This document shows, one piece after another, positions 43,335-56,219 of a stretch of DNA of 64,000 nucleotides. The position numbers were made by a program, and so were the translations under genes. The stretch covers positions 746,501 through 810,500 of the forward strand of contig OZ020517.1 of NCBI GenBank assembly GCA_963971425.1, given 5' to 3'. Under the pieces are notes generated by a model. That model made no database searches and had not been told where the DNA came from. It saw nothing but the letters and a program-made list of their open reading frames with translations. Positions within the stretch are counted from its first letter, which is position 1, and every line of letters begins with the position of its first letter. The stretch comes from Bryoerythrophyllum caledonicum. Its lineage: Eukaryota; Streptophyta; Bryopsida; Pottiales; Pottiaceae.

Positions 43335-45122
43335 ATGGGGAACACGAGCGGGAGGCCGAGGAAGAACCGCGCGGGGGGGATGAACGTGGGCGGCTCGTCC
43401 GACGCGCGCCAGAAGAACGAGAGCGTTCAGCCCGCGATCGCCGAGAGCGTGCAGCGGGGGAGCAACCCGACGAGCAATCGCGGCAGTGGCGGCAGTGGTA
43501 GCCACGCCAGCCACGCCAGCCAGGGGAGCAGCCAAGGCGTGAGCAGCAACCGCGCCACGCAGGGCAGCAGTCACGCCGGCAGCACGCGCTCGGTGGAGAG
43601 CGCGCACGGGGCGCCGGGACCTAGAGCAGGAGCGGGGGCGGGCGAGCGACCTCGCGCGCCGGCGCCGAGGCCGAAGCCGGTGCTGAGCTCTGTGAATTCG
43701 GGCGTGCTCGGGAAGCCGCTGGTGGACATTCGCCAGACATATACGCTGGGGCGCGAGCTCGGCCGGGGCCAGTTTGGAGTGACGTATTTGTGCACGCACA
43801 AGGAGACCGGGGAAGTGTTGGCTTGCAAGAGCATCGCGAAACGGAAGCTGACGACGAAGGAGGATGTCGAGGATGTCAAGCGGGAGGTGCAGATTATGCA
43901 TCATTTGTCCGGGACGCCGAACGTCGTGGAATTGAAGGGCGTGTATGAGGACAAACACTCGGTGCATCTGGTGATGGAACTTTGCGCGGGGGGGGAGCTC
44001 TTCGACCGCATCATCGCCAAGGGGCATTACAGCGAGAGAGCCGCGGCGGATTTGTGTAGGGTGATCGTGAGCGTGGTGCACAGGTGCCACTCGCTGGGCG
44101 TGTTCCACCGGGACCTGAAGCCGGAGAATTTCCTGCTGGCGAGCAAGGCCGAAGATGCGCCTCTTAAGGCGACGGACTTCGGGCTGTCGACGTTCTTCAA
44201 GCGCGGGGAGCTCTTTCAGGACATAGTGGGAAGCGCGTACTACGTGGCGCCGGAGGTTTTGAAGCGGAGCTACGGGCCCGAGGCGGATGTGTGGAGCGCG
44301 GGAGTAATTGTGTACATTTTGTTGTGCGGAGTGCCGCCATTCTGGGCGGAGACGGAGCAGGGGATTTTCGACGCTGTGTTGCGCGGGACGATCGATTTCC
44401 AGGCCGATCCGTGGCCGAAAATCTCCTCCGGGGCGAAAGACCTCGTGACGAGAATGCTGAACCCTGACGTGAAGGAGCGGTTGACTGCGCAGCAGGTGTT
44501 GGACCATCCGTGGATGAAGGTGGACGGCGATGCCTCCGACGAGCCGCTCGACAATGCGGTGTTGACCAGACTGAAGAACTTCTCGGCGGCCAACAAGATG
44601 AAGAAGCTGGCGCTGAAGGTGATCGCGGAGAGCCTTTCCGAAGAAGAGATTGTAGGGCTGCGGGAGTTGTTCAAGTCCATTGATACTGATAACAGCGGGA
44701 CTGTGACGTTTGAAGAGCTCAAGGAGGGGTTGATTAGACAGGGGTCGAGGCTGAGAGAGTCCGACATCAGGAAGCTGATGGAAGCCGCGGATGTGGACGG
44801 CAACGGGAACATCGACTTTAACGAGTTCATCTCCGCCACAATGCACATGAACAAGACGCAGAAGGAGGATCATCTCTTTGCAGCCTTCCAGCATTTTGAC
44901 GCGGACGGCAGTGGGTACATCACGATCGACGAGCTTCAGGAAGCCATGGAGAAGAACGGAATGGGTGATCCTGCCAGCATTCAGGAGATCATCAACGAGG
45001 TGGACACAGACAACGATGGCAAGATAGACTACGACGAGTTCGTCGCCATGATGCGGAAAGGCAACCCTGGAGCAGAGGACGGTACAGTCGGCGACAAGCT
45101 CAACAAGCCCAGACACAGGTAG
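43335..45122 (+). CDS. Calcium-dependent protein kinase (CDPK/CPK), intronless
   Basis: Calcium-activated Ser/Thr kinase of 595 aa joining a kinase domain to a calmodulin-like domain, so it senses Ca2+ and phosphorylates targets directly. The start MGNTS carries Gly2, the N-myristoylation site that anchors many CDPKs to membranes. Residues 15-115 are Ser/Gly/Ala-rich and variable. The kinase domain spans about 136-394: Gly loop GRGQFG (143-148), Lys165, HRD with Asp260, Asn265, DFG (281-283) and APE (305-307). The autoinhibitory junction is about 400-437. Four EF-hands start at D450 ([12 protein letters not shown]), D487 ([12 protein letters not shown]), D522 ([12 protein letters not shown]) and D557 ([12 protein letters not shown]), all with intact ligands. 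The coding sequence is one GC-rich exon, whereas land-plant CDPK genes normally have several introns. It looks fully functional. A long open frame on the opposite strand is a shadow. Confidence 0.95.
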   Translation: MGNTSGRPRKNRAGGMNVGGSSDARQKNESVQPAIAESVQRGSNPTSNRGSGGSGSHASHASQGSSQGVSSNRATQGSSHAGSTRSVESAHGAPGPRAGAGAGERPRAPAPRPKPVLSSVNSGVLGKPLVDIRQTYTLGRELGRGQFGVTYLCTHKETGEVLACKSIAKRKLTTKEDVEDVKREVQIMHHLSGTPNVVELKGVYEDKHSVHLVMELCAGGELFDRIIAKGHYSERAAADLCRVIVSVVHRCHSLGVFHRDLKPENFLLASKAEDAPLKATDFGLSTFFKRGELFQDIVGSAYYVAPEVLKRSYGPEADVWSAGVIVYILLCGVPPFWAETEQGIFDAVLRGTIDFQADPWPKISSGAKDLVTRMLNPDVKERLTAQQVLDHPWMKVDGDASDEPLDNAVLTRLKNFSAANKMKKLALKVIAESLSEEEIVGLRELFKSIDTDNSGTVTFEELKEGLIRQGSRLRESDIRKLMEAADVDGNGNIDFNEFISATMHMNKTQKEDHLFAAFQHFDADGSGYITIDELQEAMEKNGMGDPASIQEIINEVDTDNDGKIDYDEFVAMMRKGNPGAEDGTVGDKLNKPRHR

Positions 45123-46686
45123 CGGCGATTAGATTAGGGCTTGTGTCTAGACTGTTCTTGCATGCAGGTATAATCGAACAATGCACATGTCGCTCGACGT
45201 GGATGAGCGACAAACAGATCATTGTTCTGTGACGATTCTCCGGCAGATAGCGTTACGTATATATACATGTAGATTTGATGCTTTTCATGTCTGCCAGCTA
45301 CACATCGCGTTGCTGTTTGTAGCAGAGTCTGAAGTTTCAGAAGTCTTAGGCGAAGAAGGCTCATTTGAGAGAGTGGTCTTTCCAGTGTGATGTTCTGGCT
45401 ATGGTATGTATGGCTAGAATGAAACAAGTAGTAGCCAGCCTGGGGATGGATTGGGTGGGACTTGCCATACCCCGTGAACTTCGGAAGGCTTCAGAACATA
45501 GCTCTTGTGAATTCTTATTCTAACAATGACCTTGGTGTATTCTCGAAGTTCTTACTCTCCGAAGGCCAGCTCAGTACTAAGTTCTTCCCAGCGAACTATG
45601 GAATCGTTTCTACTGGTTTGGTTCTTCGCTGCAGCTTTTGCTTTTCCAATATATGCTTGTATGCTGGACTCCGTTGCATTGCTTTTCAATGGATTACCCC
45701 TTCTCGACTGCAGAGAGAGTGTAGTATTGTTGTGCCTCATTTGTTACAGAGACGCTATTCGCAACATGTTTGATATCGGTCGGTGGCTGATCTTCCAAGC
45801 AAAGCTACTGAAAAACCGTGAGTTTTACTTGATCTACAATAAGAGAAACGATCCTTCTCAAATTCTCAGAGCATGCCGTATCTAGATAAAAGCAGTATGA
45901 AATGTCTGCGTAGGTTAGTTGCAGGAGACGGATGTACTTTGTCATGACGGAGTGATTGCTGAGAAAGCAGGAGAACGGTAAACGCGCTTCAATTGTTGAC
46001 AGTTGCAGGTTGTTCACCAGCACAAGTAGTGATGATGGGGGTCTGATGAGAATGAAACAAGCGCCCCTGTTTTGACGCAGTCATTGATCCGCTCGCGAGT
46101 CCCGAGTTCAGGACCAAGTTCAAGTAGCCTGTCCACCACCAACTTTCCCAATAGAATACTCGATGCGCCCGCGCCGTGGAAAAGATTCTGCCGGCAACTC
46201 GACCTCCCCACGACGTCTGATGTGGAAGTGGGGCCGCGTTGGCTGGAATTTGTTTAACGAGTCCAGATATTTCCCGGTGACGTTGTTCTTTACGCGGCCT
46301 CGCCCGCTCAGCCTGGCACGGCCCGTCTGCGTCTCAGTCCGCAGACACGAGCAGTGTCTGAGAAATTGAAGGTGTGTGTGGCGTCGCCGAACTTGGAGCG
46401 TGCCTAACACGTCTGTCGGCTTGTGGGTTTTGGCGGTAGATGCCGGCCTGGCGAACCCTTGCGACGCAATCTTCTCCTCCAGAGCCTCCCAAGGCTCTGG
46501 TACTATGTAGAGATTCGGGGGCTTTCAGGCATCATCACCACAGGAATGGTGCTGAGAATCTGGGCCTGCTGATCGCAGTTGGGTACTGCTGAGAATTGTG
46601 CGTGGGTTTGAGTTTTTGGGGCATTTTAGGACTTGGTCGCTGGAGAGCGGTTTTGGGGTTTTGAAGGGGCGGGGGTGAGAGGTGAG
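45123..46686. other. Intergenic: CDPK 3' region and DC1-gene upstream region
   Basis: Short frames are present, such as 45462-45773 on the plus strand, without domains. The first few hundred bases are presumably the 3' UTR of the CDPK gene, and the last part the promoter and 5' UTR of the DC1 gene. No RNA gene or repeat is seen. Confidence 0.4.
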
Positions 46687-47866
46687 ATGGCGGCGATGGC
46701 GGCGGGTGGGGATGCAAGGCTGACGTGCAGATTGCACCCGGCGACGCCGCTGGAGCTGCACAGCGAGCCGCCGTACGCGAACCGCGATTTCATCTGCGAC
46801 CTGTGTTTCCGGCTCGGGGAGGGGCCGACGTACCATTGCAAGACGTGCAAGTACGACCTGCACCCGGCGTGCTGCAACCTGCAGGCGACGCTGCGCAGCT
46901 TCGCGCACGCGCACCCGCTGACGCTCATGCCCAAGAACCACCACGCGCGCTCCAAGAAGAAATGCTCCGCGTGCCGGACCGCGCTGGCGGATAGCGAGTG
47001 GAGCTACCGCTGCGACGAGTGCGACTTCGACCTGCACGCGGGGTGCGCAAAGCTACGCGAGCGAATCCTCACGGCGTTCCACCCCTTCCCCTTGAAACTG
47101 CTGCTTAAGTCGCCCTACCCGCCGCGGCACCTGCAGTGCGACCTCTGCGGCGAGCGCATGCCCACGGACGGCTGGGTGTACCACTGCACCAATTGCAAGT
47201 TCGACCTGCACCCCGCCTGCGCCCTGCTCCCGCGTGACCCGCTCTGCTCTGTGCACCCTCACCGCCTCAAAACCCGCGGCTACCCCACCTTCCACGGCAA
47301 GAGCTACGTCTGCGATGTGTGCCTCGAGTTCGGCGGCGAGCTCGGCTTCTGTTGCGACAAGTGCAACTTCAACATCCACCCCAAGTGCCTCAAATCCTTC
47401 TTCCAAACGCCCACCACCTCCTCCACCTCCTCCACCTCAGGTACTCTCCTCTCCCAACCCGAATTCCAAATCTAGAGTCTTCACCACATTCTGCTCACGT
47501 GCTCTTCCTGGTGGCCTTAGTATCTAGAGTGGAATTCATGCAGCTTCGGAAAGTGATGATGCACTGTGCTAGTGATTGCTTGTTAGACATAAATTTCTCT
47601 CACGTGCTCGATCAATTTGGTGAAATAGTAGCATGCCTAGTAATGGAATCCATGCGCTCATCTCATGTCATCGAAGTGATGCACTGTGATATCATTTACC
47701 CCAACCATGTGATGACATTGTTGTGGTTGTGTCTGCAGTCGGGGAGGAGGAATTCGCAGGGAGAGTGCACGGCTGCAACACGCCCAAGTTCAAGCTGACA
47801 GCATACGGGGTGCACATACGCCGGAAAGATCATAGTGTTGACATCAAGCCTGATAGAATGTCATAA
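46687..47866 (+). CDS. DC1 (divergent C1) zinc-finger protein, two exons
   Basis: Joined exons 46687-47440 and 47739-47866 give 293 aa. The donor is CTCAG followed by GTACTC and the acceptor is TCTGCAG. The join is in phase and reads through to a TAA at 47864. The start ATG lies in a good context (GAGATGGCG). Four DC1-type repeats are visible, each with paired CxxC motifs and a C-terminal LHxxC: about residues 12-63 (CDLC, CKTCKYDLHPACC), 73-122 (CSAC, CDECDFDLHAGCA), 128-180 (CDLC, CTNCKFDLHPACA) and 186-235 (CDVC, CDKCNFNIHPKC). DC1 proteins are a plant-expanded zinc-binding family, with some members linked to stress and defence responses. Lipid binding is not assured. If the intron is retained the protein ends after exon 1 plus about 11 residues. 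Confidence 0.85.
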
Positions 47867-49345
47867 AGGTACGAAAGGTTGCAACCCTAATTGGAGGCTG
47901 GTGATTGTGAAGGGGAATACGGGGCTGTGTGGTGCTCACGTGGTTCTAATTTCTCAATGTACATATGAGGGTGACCTGGAACTAGGTGGATGAGAAAACA
48001 TGCGATTTGATCTTAATGTGAGCATGTTCAGCGGAGAGACTAGGTTTTACTGGTGACAAAACGGGTCATGGGGTGTCATTGAAGCGGAGGTTCTTTTGTA
48101 ACTCACAAAGGATCAGCCTCATGTGGTTTATTGATTTTTAGTCGGAATTAGCCTTCGATGAGAGTGAGTTGTCACCGGTCAGTGCATGGAATTTAAGTGT
48201 ACAGGAAGCAGGAGCGAGAGATAGTCATTTGGTGCTGCTGGGGGATCAACCCCTGCCACTCTATACATACCTATATTTCATTAGAGTGTAATTAGGACCC
48301 AGTGGGGGTATTCTTTTTATTGCTCAGTGCCAGAGGCTGACTTGGGAGTCATTTACGTCGTCGTCCATGTAATTAGTCCATGAGCGTCGTCGACAAGGTA
48401 TTCTATTCATGCCTACGGTTCTCTTGTCTGTGGCGCAACTCCTGCTTCCACCAAAATGTGATTATGTAATATTGTGATTGTGAGAAGAAAAAGGACGAGA
48501 ATGTGGTTTTGAGAAATCTACTTTATGTAATCTACTAAAATCTTGAAAAAATTATGAATTGGAGTTTTGTTCAGGGAGATATGGGCGCCAGTATTTAGCA
48601 ACTATGTCGTTATCGGTGTACAGTGCTTGGCCCATGCTGTGAGCAAGTCGGGGTTGTCCGCAAAGCACTACCGCCAAGTAATTGAAACACCACCACCACC
48701 ACCTCGCTCTGTGCACCCGCCATCTCTGAATCAAATTGTTTGCTCCTCCACAACTCATTTCTACACAATAGCCACGCTCGCCACATTCCAACACTTTTAC
48801 ACTATCGTAGTGCAGCCAAAACTCCAAAATCTCCTCAAATGGCAACACAAGTGCATCCACAACGGTTTCACCTTCTTCGCAAGGAGAGCTCACGTCTCCG
48901 TTCCCGTAACACAAGACTCTGCTACACAAATCTACTGTCATAGAACATTTTTTCCTTAAAAGTTCCCCCAAGGTAGAGGAGAAAATGAGGATGCCTTCCA
49001 TTTCTCCTTCCACATGACCCATCTCTGATATCATCATCGATGGAAGTTGAGCTTGCAAGATTCCTTTTGCTCGTTATTGATATGTATTACAAGTGTAGAT
49101 ACCCGACGTCCCCAGCAGAGCAAGGACAAGGGCAATCTCTGCTGCAAGACCCTGTCCCGGCGCAATATCACGTCCAACTAATTAGAATTTGAGATTTCAT
49201 CCGACGGATTTTGGCACAAAATTGTTTGGGATTGTTGGACAAACAATATTTTATTATATATAGATATATTAGTGGAACTCCATGTCCTCTTGACACAATA
49301 TGTAGAAATCATGATTTTAGAATTGTATGTGTAGCAATAAAAGCC
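47867..49345. other. Intergenic stretch, no gene supported
   Basis: The first part is probably the 3' UTR of the DC1 gene. A 168-codon frame on the minus strand (48552-49058) lacks a recognisable domain and contains a Trp run created by CCA repeats. I do not call it a gene. Confidence 0.4.
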
Positions 49346-49348
49346 CCC

Positions 49349-49528
49349 CAAGTCCCCACTTCCCTCAAGTCCTCTAAGTCCCACTTCCCTCAAGTCCTCT
49401 AAGTCCCACTTCCCTCAAGTCCTCTAAGTCCCACTTCCCTCAAGTCCTCTAAGTCCCTACTATTATGAAGTCTCCTAAGTCCCTACTTCCATAAAGTCCC
49501 CTAAGTCCCCACTTCCCTCAATCCTCCA
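49349..49528 (+). repeat. 25-bp tandem repeat, about seven units
   Basis: The unit AAGTCCCACTTCCCTCAAGT plus CCTCT repeats about seven times. The first four units are almost perfect and the later ones drift (CTACTATTATGAAG, CTACTTCCATAAAG). There are no spacers, so it is not a CRISPR array. It is non-coding. Confidence 0.9.
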
Positions 49529-49539
49529 ATATATATTGT

Positions 49540-49830
49540 CATTTTTTACTTTAATTCAAAATTCCATAATTTATTTTAATTTATGTCTTCAACAAATTTT
49601 ATTATAGTTTAATGTATTTATTTGCTATCTTAATATTCTTAAATTCTAAAAACAACTCAAAAAGTTATGGATCTATAAAAAAACATAATATATAAATCAT
49701 AACTGTAGAATTTTATAAATAGCACATACTATCCTATTTTTATATATATACATGTATATATATATATATATAATAGTATTCTAAAACTCCATATTTTTCT
49801 ACACTATACGCCAAATTCTAGTAGAAGGGC
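49540..49830. other. AT-rich DNA with a (TA)n microsatellite
   Basis: Strongly AT-rich, with an alternating TA run at about 49739-49772 interrupted by CATG. No gene is seen. Confidence 0.6.
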
Positions 49831-50084
49831 ACAATCAAAGGATTGTTCCAAAGGGCACATTCAACTCAAATGATACATCTAAACAACAAAAGAGGATTGC
49901 ACACGAACCAATTTTGTTTATACTTATAAACTTGTATAAAGACCACTGCCAACTTCCTGATGGCCGAAAACTTTGTCAAAAATTGGAAAGCCATTGGTTA
50001 ATCAAATTGCGATTACCAAAGCGCTTTGTTGTAAACAAACATTATGCATTATTTTGTCATCTCCATGTGATTCTCCTTACAAAA

Positions 50085-50940
50085 GCACCGAGATGTTTTT
50101 AGGAGCTGTCCCACACAAAAATGCAACATACAATTGTCCACGTGAGAAAACATCTTTGGCCGAGTAGATACCAACTTTGGAAAGTCTTTGTCCTTATGAC
50201 GTGTTGATAGTCATGGCATACGCGATGCGGATTAGAAACTGCTTGCGGCAAATTGGATAAGGAAGTGCAGCGCTCTTAGTAACAAAAGGAATCTTTATCC
50301 AAATGCAACGTACCCTGCATGATCACTTGTAAGGACTTCCACCACAGCCAAATAGTGGCGGACAATGAATTTGGTGCCATTGCATAATTTGTTAGATAAA
50401 TCTAAGTTATGCATAAGCATCACCGGTGTACCAACTTTAAGCGTAAGATTATGTGGTAGTCACCGGCTGACTTCTAGTGTATTCAAGAACTTCGATGAGA
50501 TGACATTGATACTATCTACATTGTCCACCTTGTTAGGATTTTAAAGAAAATAACTTGTCCGACGGGCCATGTCAAGCACAACAGTATTGATCCTTGTCAC
50601 ATCTTCGTTGTGTGCCGCTACAATAGGACTACTCCTAAAACTTTATTTTCCCCGTGGCCAATCGCAATTTCAAGGTAAAGTGCGTCAATTATGCCCTTCA
50701 AAGTCTGCTTAGGCAATACTATATTGGATGAACATTGGACATAATCTTCCTGAAAATTTACATAATGCAAATTATGCAAGATAATGCAAATTTTTTTGTA
50801 TTTGTTTTTTGAAACACCTATAATAATGGCAGCTTGAAAGCTAATAGGTCTATTGTTCAAGAAGAAACTGGTCAAGCTTACCAAAATTGGTGAGCTTGAG
50901 AACCACGTACCAAATGTACAAATGATGAATGTCAAACAGA
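50085..50940 (-). pseudogene. Helitron helicase relic (Pif1-like)
   Basis: Reading the minus strand gives a broken Pif1/Helitron helicase: EDVTRINTVVLDMARR near 50555-50610, then LTLKVGTPVMLMHNLDLSNK followed by LCNGTKFIV near 50370-50460, and VFSRGQLYVAF near 50115-50147. In Helitron helicases these correspond to NEDVxxLN, LKVGxPVMLLRNL, GLCNGTRLIV and FSHGQLYVALSR. Multiple stops and shifts are present. Helitrons are rolling-circle transposons that fuse this helicase to a Rep endonuclease. Here the Rep relic lies nearby on the opposite strand. Confidence 0.7.
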
Positions 50941-51244
50941 CAATGCAGCCCATCAAAGGAGGTGGTTGGAACGTCCAACTTAATAATAACTGTTGAATCT
51001 AGAAATTATTGTTGTGCTTATGCGACCATGTACGCCAAACAAACTGATGAAAAGACTACGATTGTCCAGGAGAATAATCATGAAACACATCAAGAAGCAC
51101 GCGCTACAGCGAAGCAAATAGATGAAGAAGTTGCGGTTGTTTGAGAGAATAATTGTCAAGTACGTCAATGAACACGTGCCGTAGTCCCAGATTCGTCGTG
51201 GTTGCCGTGTGGTTGATGGAGTAGCTTGCAGCATTTGATATGAA

Positions 51245-52780
51245 TTACAAAAAATGAACATTCGTTGTGGCTATTGTCACGTATTGCAATGGCTAGAGGA
51301 GCACATCACCTAGAGAGATTTAATAAGAGCCAATTTGCTTTTCACTATGTGTTGTGATCAAAAAAAGTTGAGCTTCTACCATTGACGGTGCTTCATGAGC
51401 CGTTGCAACACTGGCACTAAAGTGGCATACGAGAAACAAGAAGCTTCTGAGAATCCATCCAAGTGTACAACACTTTAGCACTCACATATGTAGGAGCAAA
51501 TATTAATTAGCACTTTGCTTGATGTGAAAACTAATCCTTCGCATTGTGTCATAGAATGGGCAACCCTTTGTTAGTGGAAAGGATGAATTTGCAAGTTTGC
51601 GTAGTTATGTATTGCAAATAACCACGCGGCTCCAAATGTTCTTGAGCAATTCCATTGTATTGCATTTCAAACTCCATTGTATTGAAAGTTTGAAATGCAA
51701 TACAATGGAATTGCTTCGGAACATATTATAGGAGCACAATCCTTCTGCACGGCTTTAAAAAATGTGTTTGTCAACGATTGACTGAGCAATTGACAGTGGG
51801 TGTACAACTCCGTTTGATGGCTTTTCAATTTGCCATGTTTGATGGCTTTGCAAGATCAACTTTAAAGATGTTTTCTAAACATCCATTTAGAGGCTTTGAA
51901 TTCAAAGGCTTAGAGGTTTGCGGAAGCGGATCCAAATGTTGTCAAAAGCGGGGGTAGGGGCGGATCAAAGAGAATGATACATATGCAATTTTATGCCTCC
52001 AAGCTTCACCAGCTTAATCGCAACGACCAAATAATCTATGCTCACCATTTGCTATAGCAGTACATGGTGGATGCATGGGCATGCACTGTACAAAACCACT
52101 TGAAATTCTTCAAGAATAATCAAGGAATCATGCAATGCAAACTTTGCAGCAGAATGGTGGAAGCTTTAAATGAATATAAGTTCTATTTAAGCGCCATGGT
52201 CACTGTGCGCACGTTTGGACAACCAGACCTTATTGTGACGATCATGTGTAACCCAAAATGGCTTGAGATTACAATAGGACTATAAACTTAGAAAATAAAA
52301 TAAGACCGACCAAATTTAATTGCGGGTGTTTTCAATTTAAAATTCCAAGAACCAATGGCAGATTTCAAGGACCGCAAAGTGTTTGGCAAGGTGATGGGAT
52401 ACACTTGGGTGATTGATTTTAAGAGAAAGGCCTATTGCATCCGCAAATCCTAATGACTTTTTACGAGCAATCAAAATTGAGAACTACAGCTGTGATCAAC
52501 TTGAGACTTATTGCCAAACTTCCAAATCCAACCACTCACTCCAATGCGTGTAAGACAATGATACGTTACTTGGTGCACAAGCCTTGCGGCACATAAATTC
52601 CAAGCGCCACTTGCATGGAGGATGGTAAATTTACCAAGCGATACCCTCACGACTTTGCCAAAGAAACATGAGTGAATAGAATTGGCTATTCAAAATTTTG
52701 TATACATGAGGAGAGATAACAATTGCTGATTTTTTGACAGCAAAAATCATCAAGAATATAATTGTTAGATTGTACCGCAT
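51245..52780 (+). pseudogene. Helitron Rep-region relic
   Basis: The plus strand holds the N-terminal and Rep portions of a Helitron transposase in several frames. CGYCHVLQWLEEHI with a following MCCDQKK (about 51269-51365) matches the N-terminal zinc motif. MVDAWACTVQNHLKFFKNNQ (52064 onward) and VRTFGQPDLIVTIMCNPKWL (about 52205-52264) match the Helitron_like_N domain. KGLLHPQILMTF near 52425 sits where the HUH motif GLPHAHILL is expected, with a critical His replaced. YLVHKPCG near 52568 and CMEDGKFTKRYPHDFAKET near 52616 follow. It is clearly decayed and its catalytic motif is damaged. Confidence 0.75.
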
Positions 52781-52959
52781 AACCTATATCTAGTATCAAA
52801 GTACAACACGCATATTTTTGTTAAGGTAAGCTTTATGTAACGCCCTTGCATTGTTGTTTGAAGGTAAGCTTAATGGTTTATTGATAATTTTTGCCAACAT
52901 GTATGTTTGTTGATGACCGTTGTGCAATATATTTTTAAATATGTGTACAAAGGTCACAA

Positions 52960-55560
52960 TCATTTAATTGTGGTCTTAGAAAGCACCAACAAGATTCAAC
53001 AATACATCGATGCTCCCTACGTCTCTATGACTAAGGCAGCATGGAGGCTAATATTTGATTTGAACGGAGAGAAGGTTTGAAGTGTAATAAACCGCAACAA
53101 ACATGTACGAGCTTTGGCATCCAACATCGATAGTGACGCATCTTCTACCACGACGACTTCAGCACACAACACGGTTGTATCACTTAGCATTGCTGAAGGG
53201 AAGAGAGCTACGACAATCGTATCCTTGGAGAAACTTGCAGATCTTGGAGACCTACAAAACAAGGAAATCTTAAATGATCACTACTGCAGTTATGGATTCT
53301 CTCCTTCCCCATATTATGCACTTATCAAGCCCTAGAGATATGTGGATTAAAATTTAAGCTTAGACACTTGTTTGAGTCCAAAACCACAAATAGGAGTCTT
53401 ACTCTTAAGACTCAGTTCTACAACTTACGCATGACATAAAAGGCAAGTATTGAGGAGCACTTGTGAAAAGTCAATGCGTGGATAACCGAGCTTGCCAACA
53501 CAAACTTTCTCATAACTTATGAGGATTTAGTTGATAGAGTCTTCACAAGCCTCTTGAGCACTTGGTTTATATTCCACACGTTCGTGTCTACAAGGGAAAA
53601 CTCCTTGTCCTTTTCAAAACTCAAATCCCTCATCTTGATTGAAGACACCTTGCAATTTGCAAGAAAGGAACGGGATGAGGCTAAGGAGTTAGTTGCCACG
53701 GAAGAAGCCAACTATTCAATTCACTCCAATTCACCCCAGAGAGGCAACAAATCCAGGACGAGGAGGACGGAATTTGGGCAAAGCCAAGGACATGAGTCTA
53801 CGGTAAACCCAAAAGAAGGACAGAAGCCCAAACCAGCCCAACCGAAGGAGCTCACAGGCTAGAAAGAGAAGCGCAAGTGGACGAAGCTTGAGACAGAATT
53901 GGTCCCAAGATGAGGATAACACCGATTCCTACAAGGGACCTTACAACACTAGAGTATGTAATGCGTGCAACAACCCAGATCACTGGGCTGGTTGGTGTCC
54001 AATTTGCAAGCTCAAAAATAGAATTTAGGAGCTTGAGATGCAACAGGGTCTAGTTCATCTTACTGGTGAAGGAGCAATAAAGGCAAACATGCACACTCTA
54101 CAGAATCTAAATCAAGAACTTAACGACCAAGATGAAGACGTCACTGCTGCAATAGCCGTGATAGATATTTGCGCCGTAGAAATTACCACATCATCAAGCA
54201 ATTGGTTTTTGGATAACAATGCGAGTGATCATGTTACATGTAACAAAGAGATTCTCACAAACATAAGAAAGGGCCATATTTTGCGGGTAACCACTCCAAG
54301 TGAAAGAACTTTACCTGTTGTAGTAGAAGGCACTATCAATCTTCAAGGAATAAAAGTGTTTTGTATGTTTTCTACATACTTGGACTCAATAGAAATCTAT
54401 TGTTTGTAGAAAGCTTTGCGGATGAGGGACATCTTACTCTATTTGGCTCTAAATATTGTTGGATTTTCTCCAAGGAAAACCCTAGGCGCATATAACTCAC
54501 AGGCATCCACTCAAGTGTAAATAGTCTCTATCGACTAAACACATCAATCATGGGATTGCAAACTAGAGTTACTTCACCCTCTATTAATCTTGCGAGAGTT
54601 GCTTTGTCAAAAATATAGGAACTATGGCACAAACATATGGTGCATTTGAACTACCAAGCATTATATAATCTTTTACACCAATGATTGGTTACGGGATTAC
54701 CTTCCCTAAAGAAGACACAACATTTTTTCAAGGCATGCATCATGGAGAAACATCACGTGCATCATGTTCCTCGCCTTGGCACAACTGTTAGGGCACGCCC
54801 ACTTGAGTTAGTGCACACCAACCTTTGCGGGCCGTTTCCATCTGCATTTATGATTTGGTCTCACTACCTTGTAACCTTTCTAGATGATTATTCTAGAAAA
54901 ACATGGGTGTACTTTTATCTTCAAGAAATTTTGGCATATGGCATAGAAGGAAACAACTTTACAACTCTCATGCTTACGATTGGACTGTGGCCGCGAATAC
55001 CTTTCCAGGGAGTTCACCTCATATTGTGTGCAACATGGGATAAGACGTCAACTAGCAGTTCCGCACACACCATAGCAAAGAGGAAAAACAAGCATTTGTG
55101 CGAAACAATGAGAACTTTGCTATTTGGTGCACACTTACCCACATACCTCTGAGAAGCAGCAGTTCGCACCGCAAATTATATCTCAATAGAATGCCGCATC
55201 GTTGTCCGCAAGATACCACACCAGTGAAGCGCTTTACTGGACAACATCTAGATATATCAAACTTACGCATCTTTGGGTGCTGCTCCTACATACTTCTGAC
55301 TTCTACACACAAATTACAGGCCAACAATTTTATTGGCTAAGACAATCAGTCCAAGGCTTATCATTGCCTAGATTATACACGCAAGAAAATACTTATTTCA
55401 CGGAATGTTTTCTTTCATGAGAACAACCTTGGCCTCCCGCAACAAGCATAGTCCCTCCAGGGATGCCTCACTTCTATCTTCTTCTGTACAAACGCCCATT
55501 GAGCCTAAAATCAAAATTCGGAAGGTGTTGAAAACCTCATTCTCTAGCTAGATATATAGA
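52960..55560 (+). mobile_element. Truncated Ty1/copia retrotransposon
   Basis: Domains appear in copia order with many stops and shifts. A gag UBN2-like region is at about 53340-53700, including ITYEDLVDRVF and LSFSKLKSLILIEDTLQFAR. A CCHC knuckle CNACNNPDHWAGWC lies at 53957-53998. A protease region reads WFLDNNASDHVTC near 54203, with the catalytic D-S/T-G replaced by DNN. A GAG-pre-integrase segment reads LWHKHMVHLNYQALYNLLH near 54620. The integrase reads LVHTNLCGPFP near 54808 and LVTFLDDYSRKTWVYF near 54868. The reverse transcriptase and RNase H are missing and no LTRs are evident, so the copy is 3'-truncated and dead. Confidence 0.8.
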
Positions 55561-56219
55561 CATAAATGAACTACATTTCATTTGTTTTACTTGTATAGAT
55601 TAGGCTTATCACTTTAGGTATGCCTACAACTGAGTGCACTCTCTATAAATAGCTCATAAAACTGAGTACATATTCTCAACTCTTTTTGAATATAGTATCT
55701 CTTCTACTGTTCACCATTGCGTGTCCATGATCTCATTGTAGATATTGAACAATTAGGTCTTTCCTACTTGTATTTCTTGCTATCAATCGATTCATAACTC
55801 AAATTGCCCACTGGATGATAGTCGACTAGGCTAGTATTAAAAACCAGTCACAAAGGGTGTAGGGCCCAAGTCACGAGCGTCCTCTTGCTGCCTTGTGCCA
55901 ACTTGACTTTGATTTTGGATTTGTGATGATGGAATGTGATTGTTCACTTCTTCAACATTATGGGACTCTTTAACTTCTAGAATTCCGCCTATGGTTTGAT
56001 TAGGAGAAGTATATCTACGATTACAACATACATGCTGCAAGTATCTCAAGATGGACATATATACTTCTTTTGAGAGGTTCACGTGGTAAAATACTTTGAA
56101 AATTTCGGGATCCATTCATATCATAATGTGTTCATACGACATGATTGAAAATTCTAGATCAGAAACTTAAATTGACTTTTATTGATAAAAAAATAGGCTA
56201 CCTTTTCACAAGTTATAAA
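55561..56219. other. Intergenic stretch, no gene supported
   Basis: It follows the truncated copia element. A 92-codon minus-strand frame (55837-56115) has a copia-like flavour (HVNLSKEVYMSILRYL) but too little to assign. No repeat structure is seen. Confidence 0.35.

Noticed and set aside
43257..45116. 619-codon open frame on the minus strand opposite the CDPK gene
   Set aside because: It mirrors the GC-rich codon pattern of the CDPK, is Arg/Leu/His-rich, and shows no domain. It is a shadow of the real gene.
48552..49058. 168-codon minus-strand frame as a gene
   Set aside because: It has no recognisable domain, no convincing start, and a Trp run created by a CCA repeat.
49349..49528. Possible CRISPR-like array
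   Set aside because: The 25-bp units are directly adjacent with no unique spacers, and the context is a plant nuclear genome.
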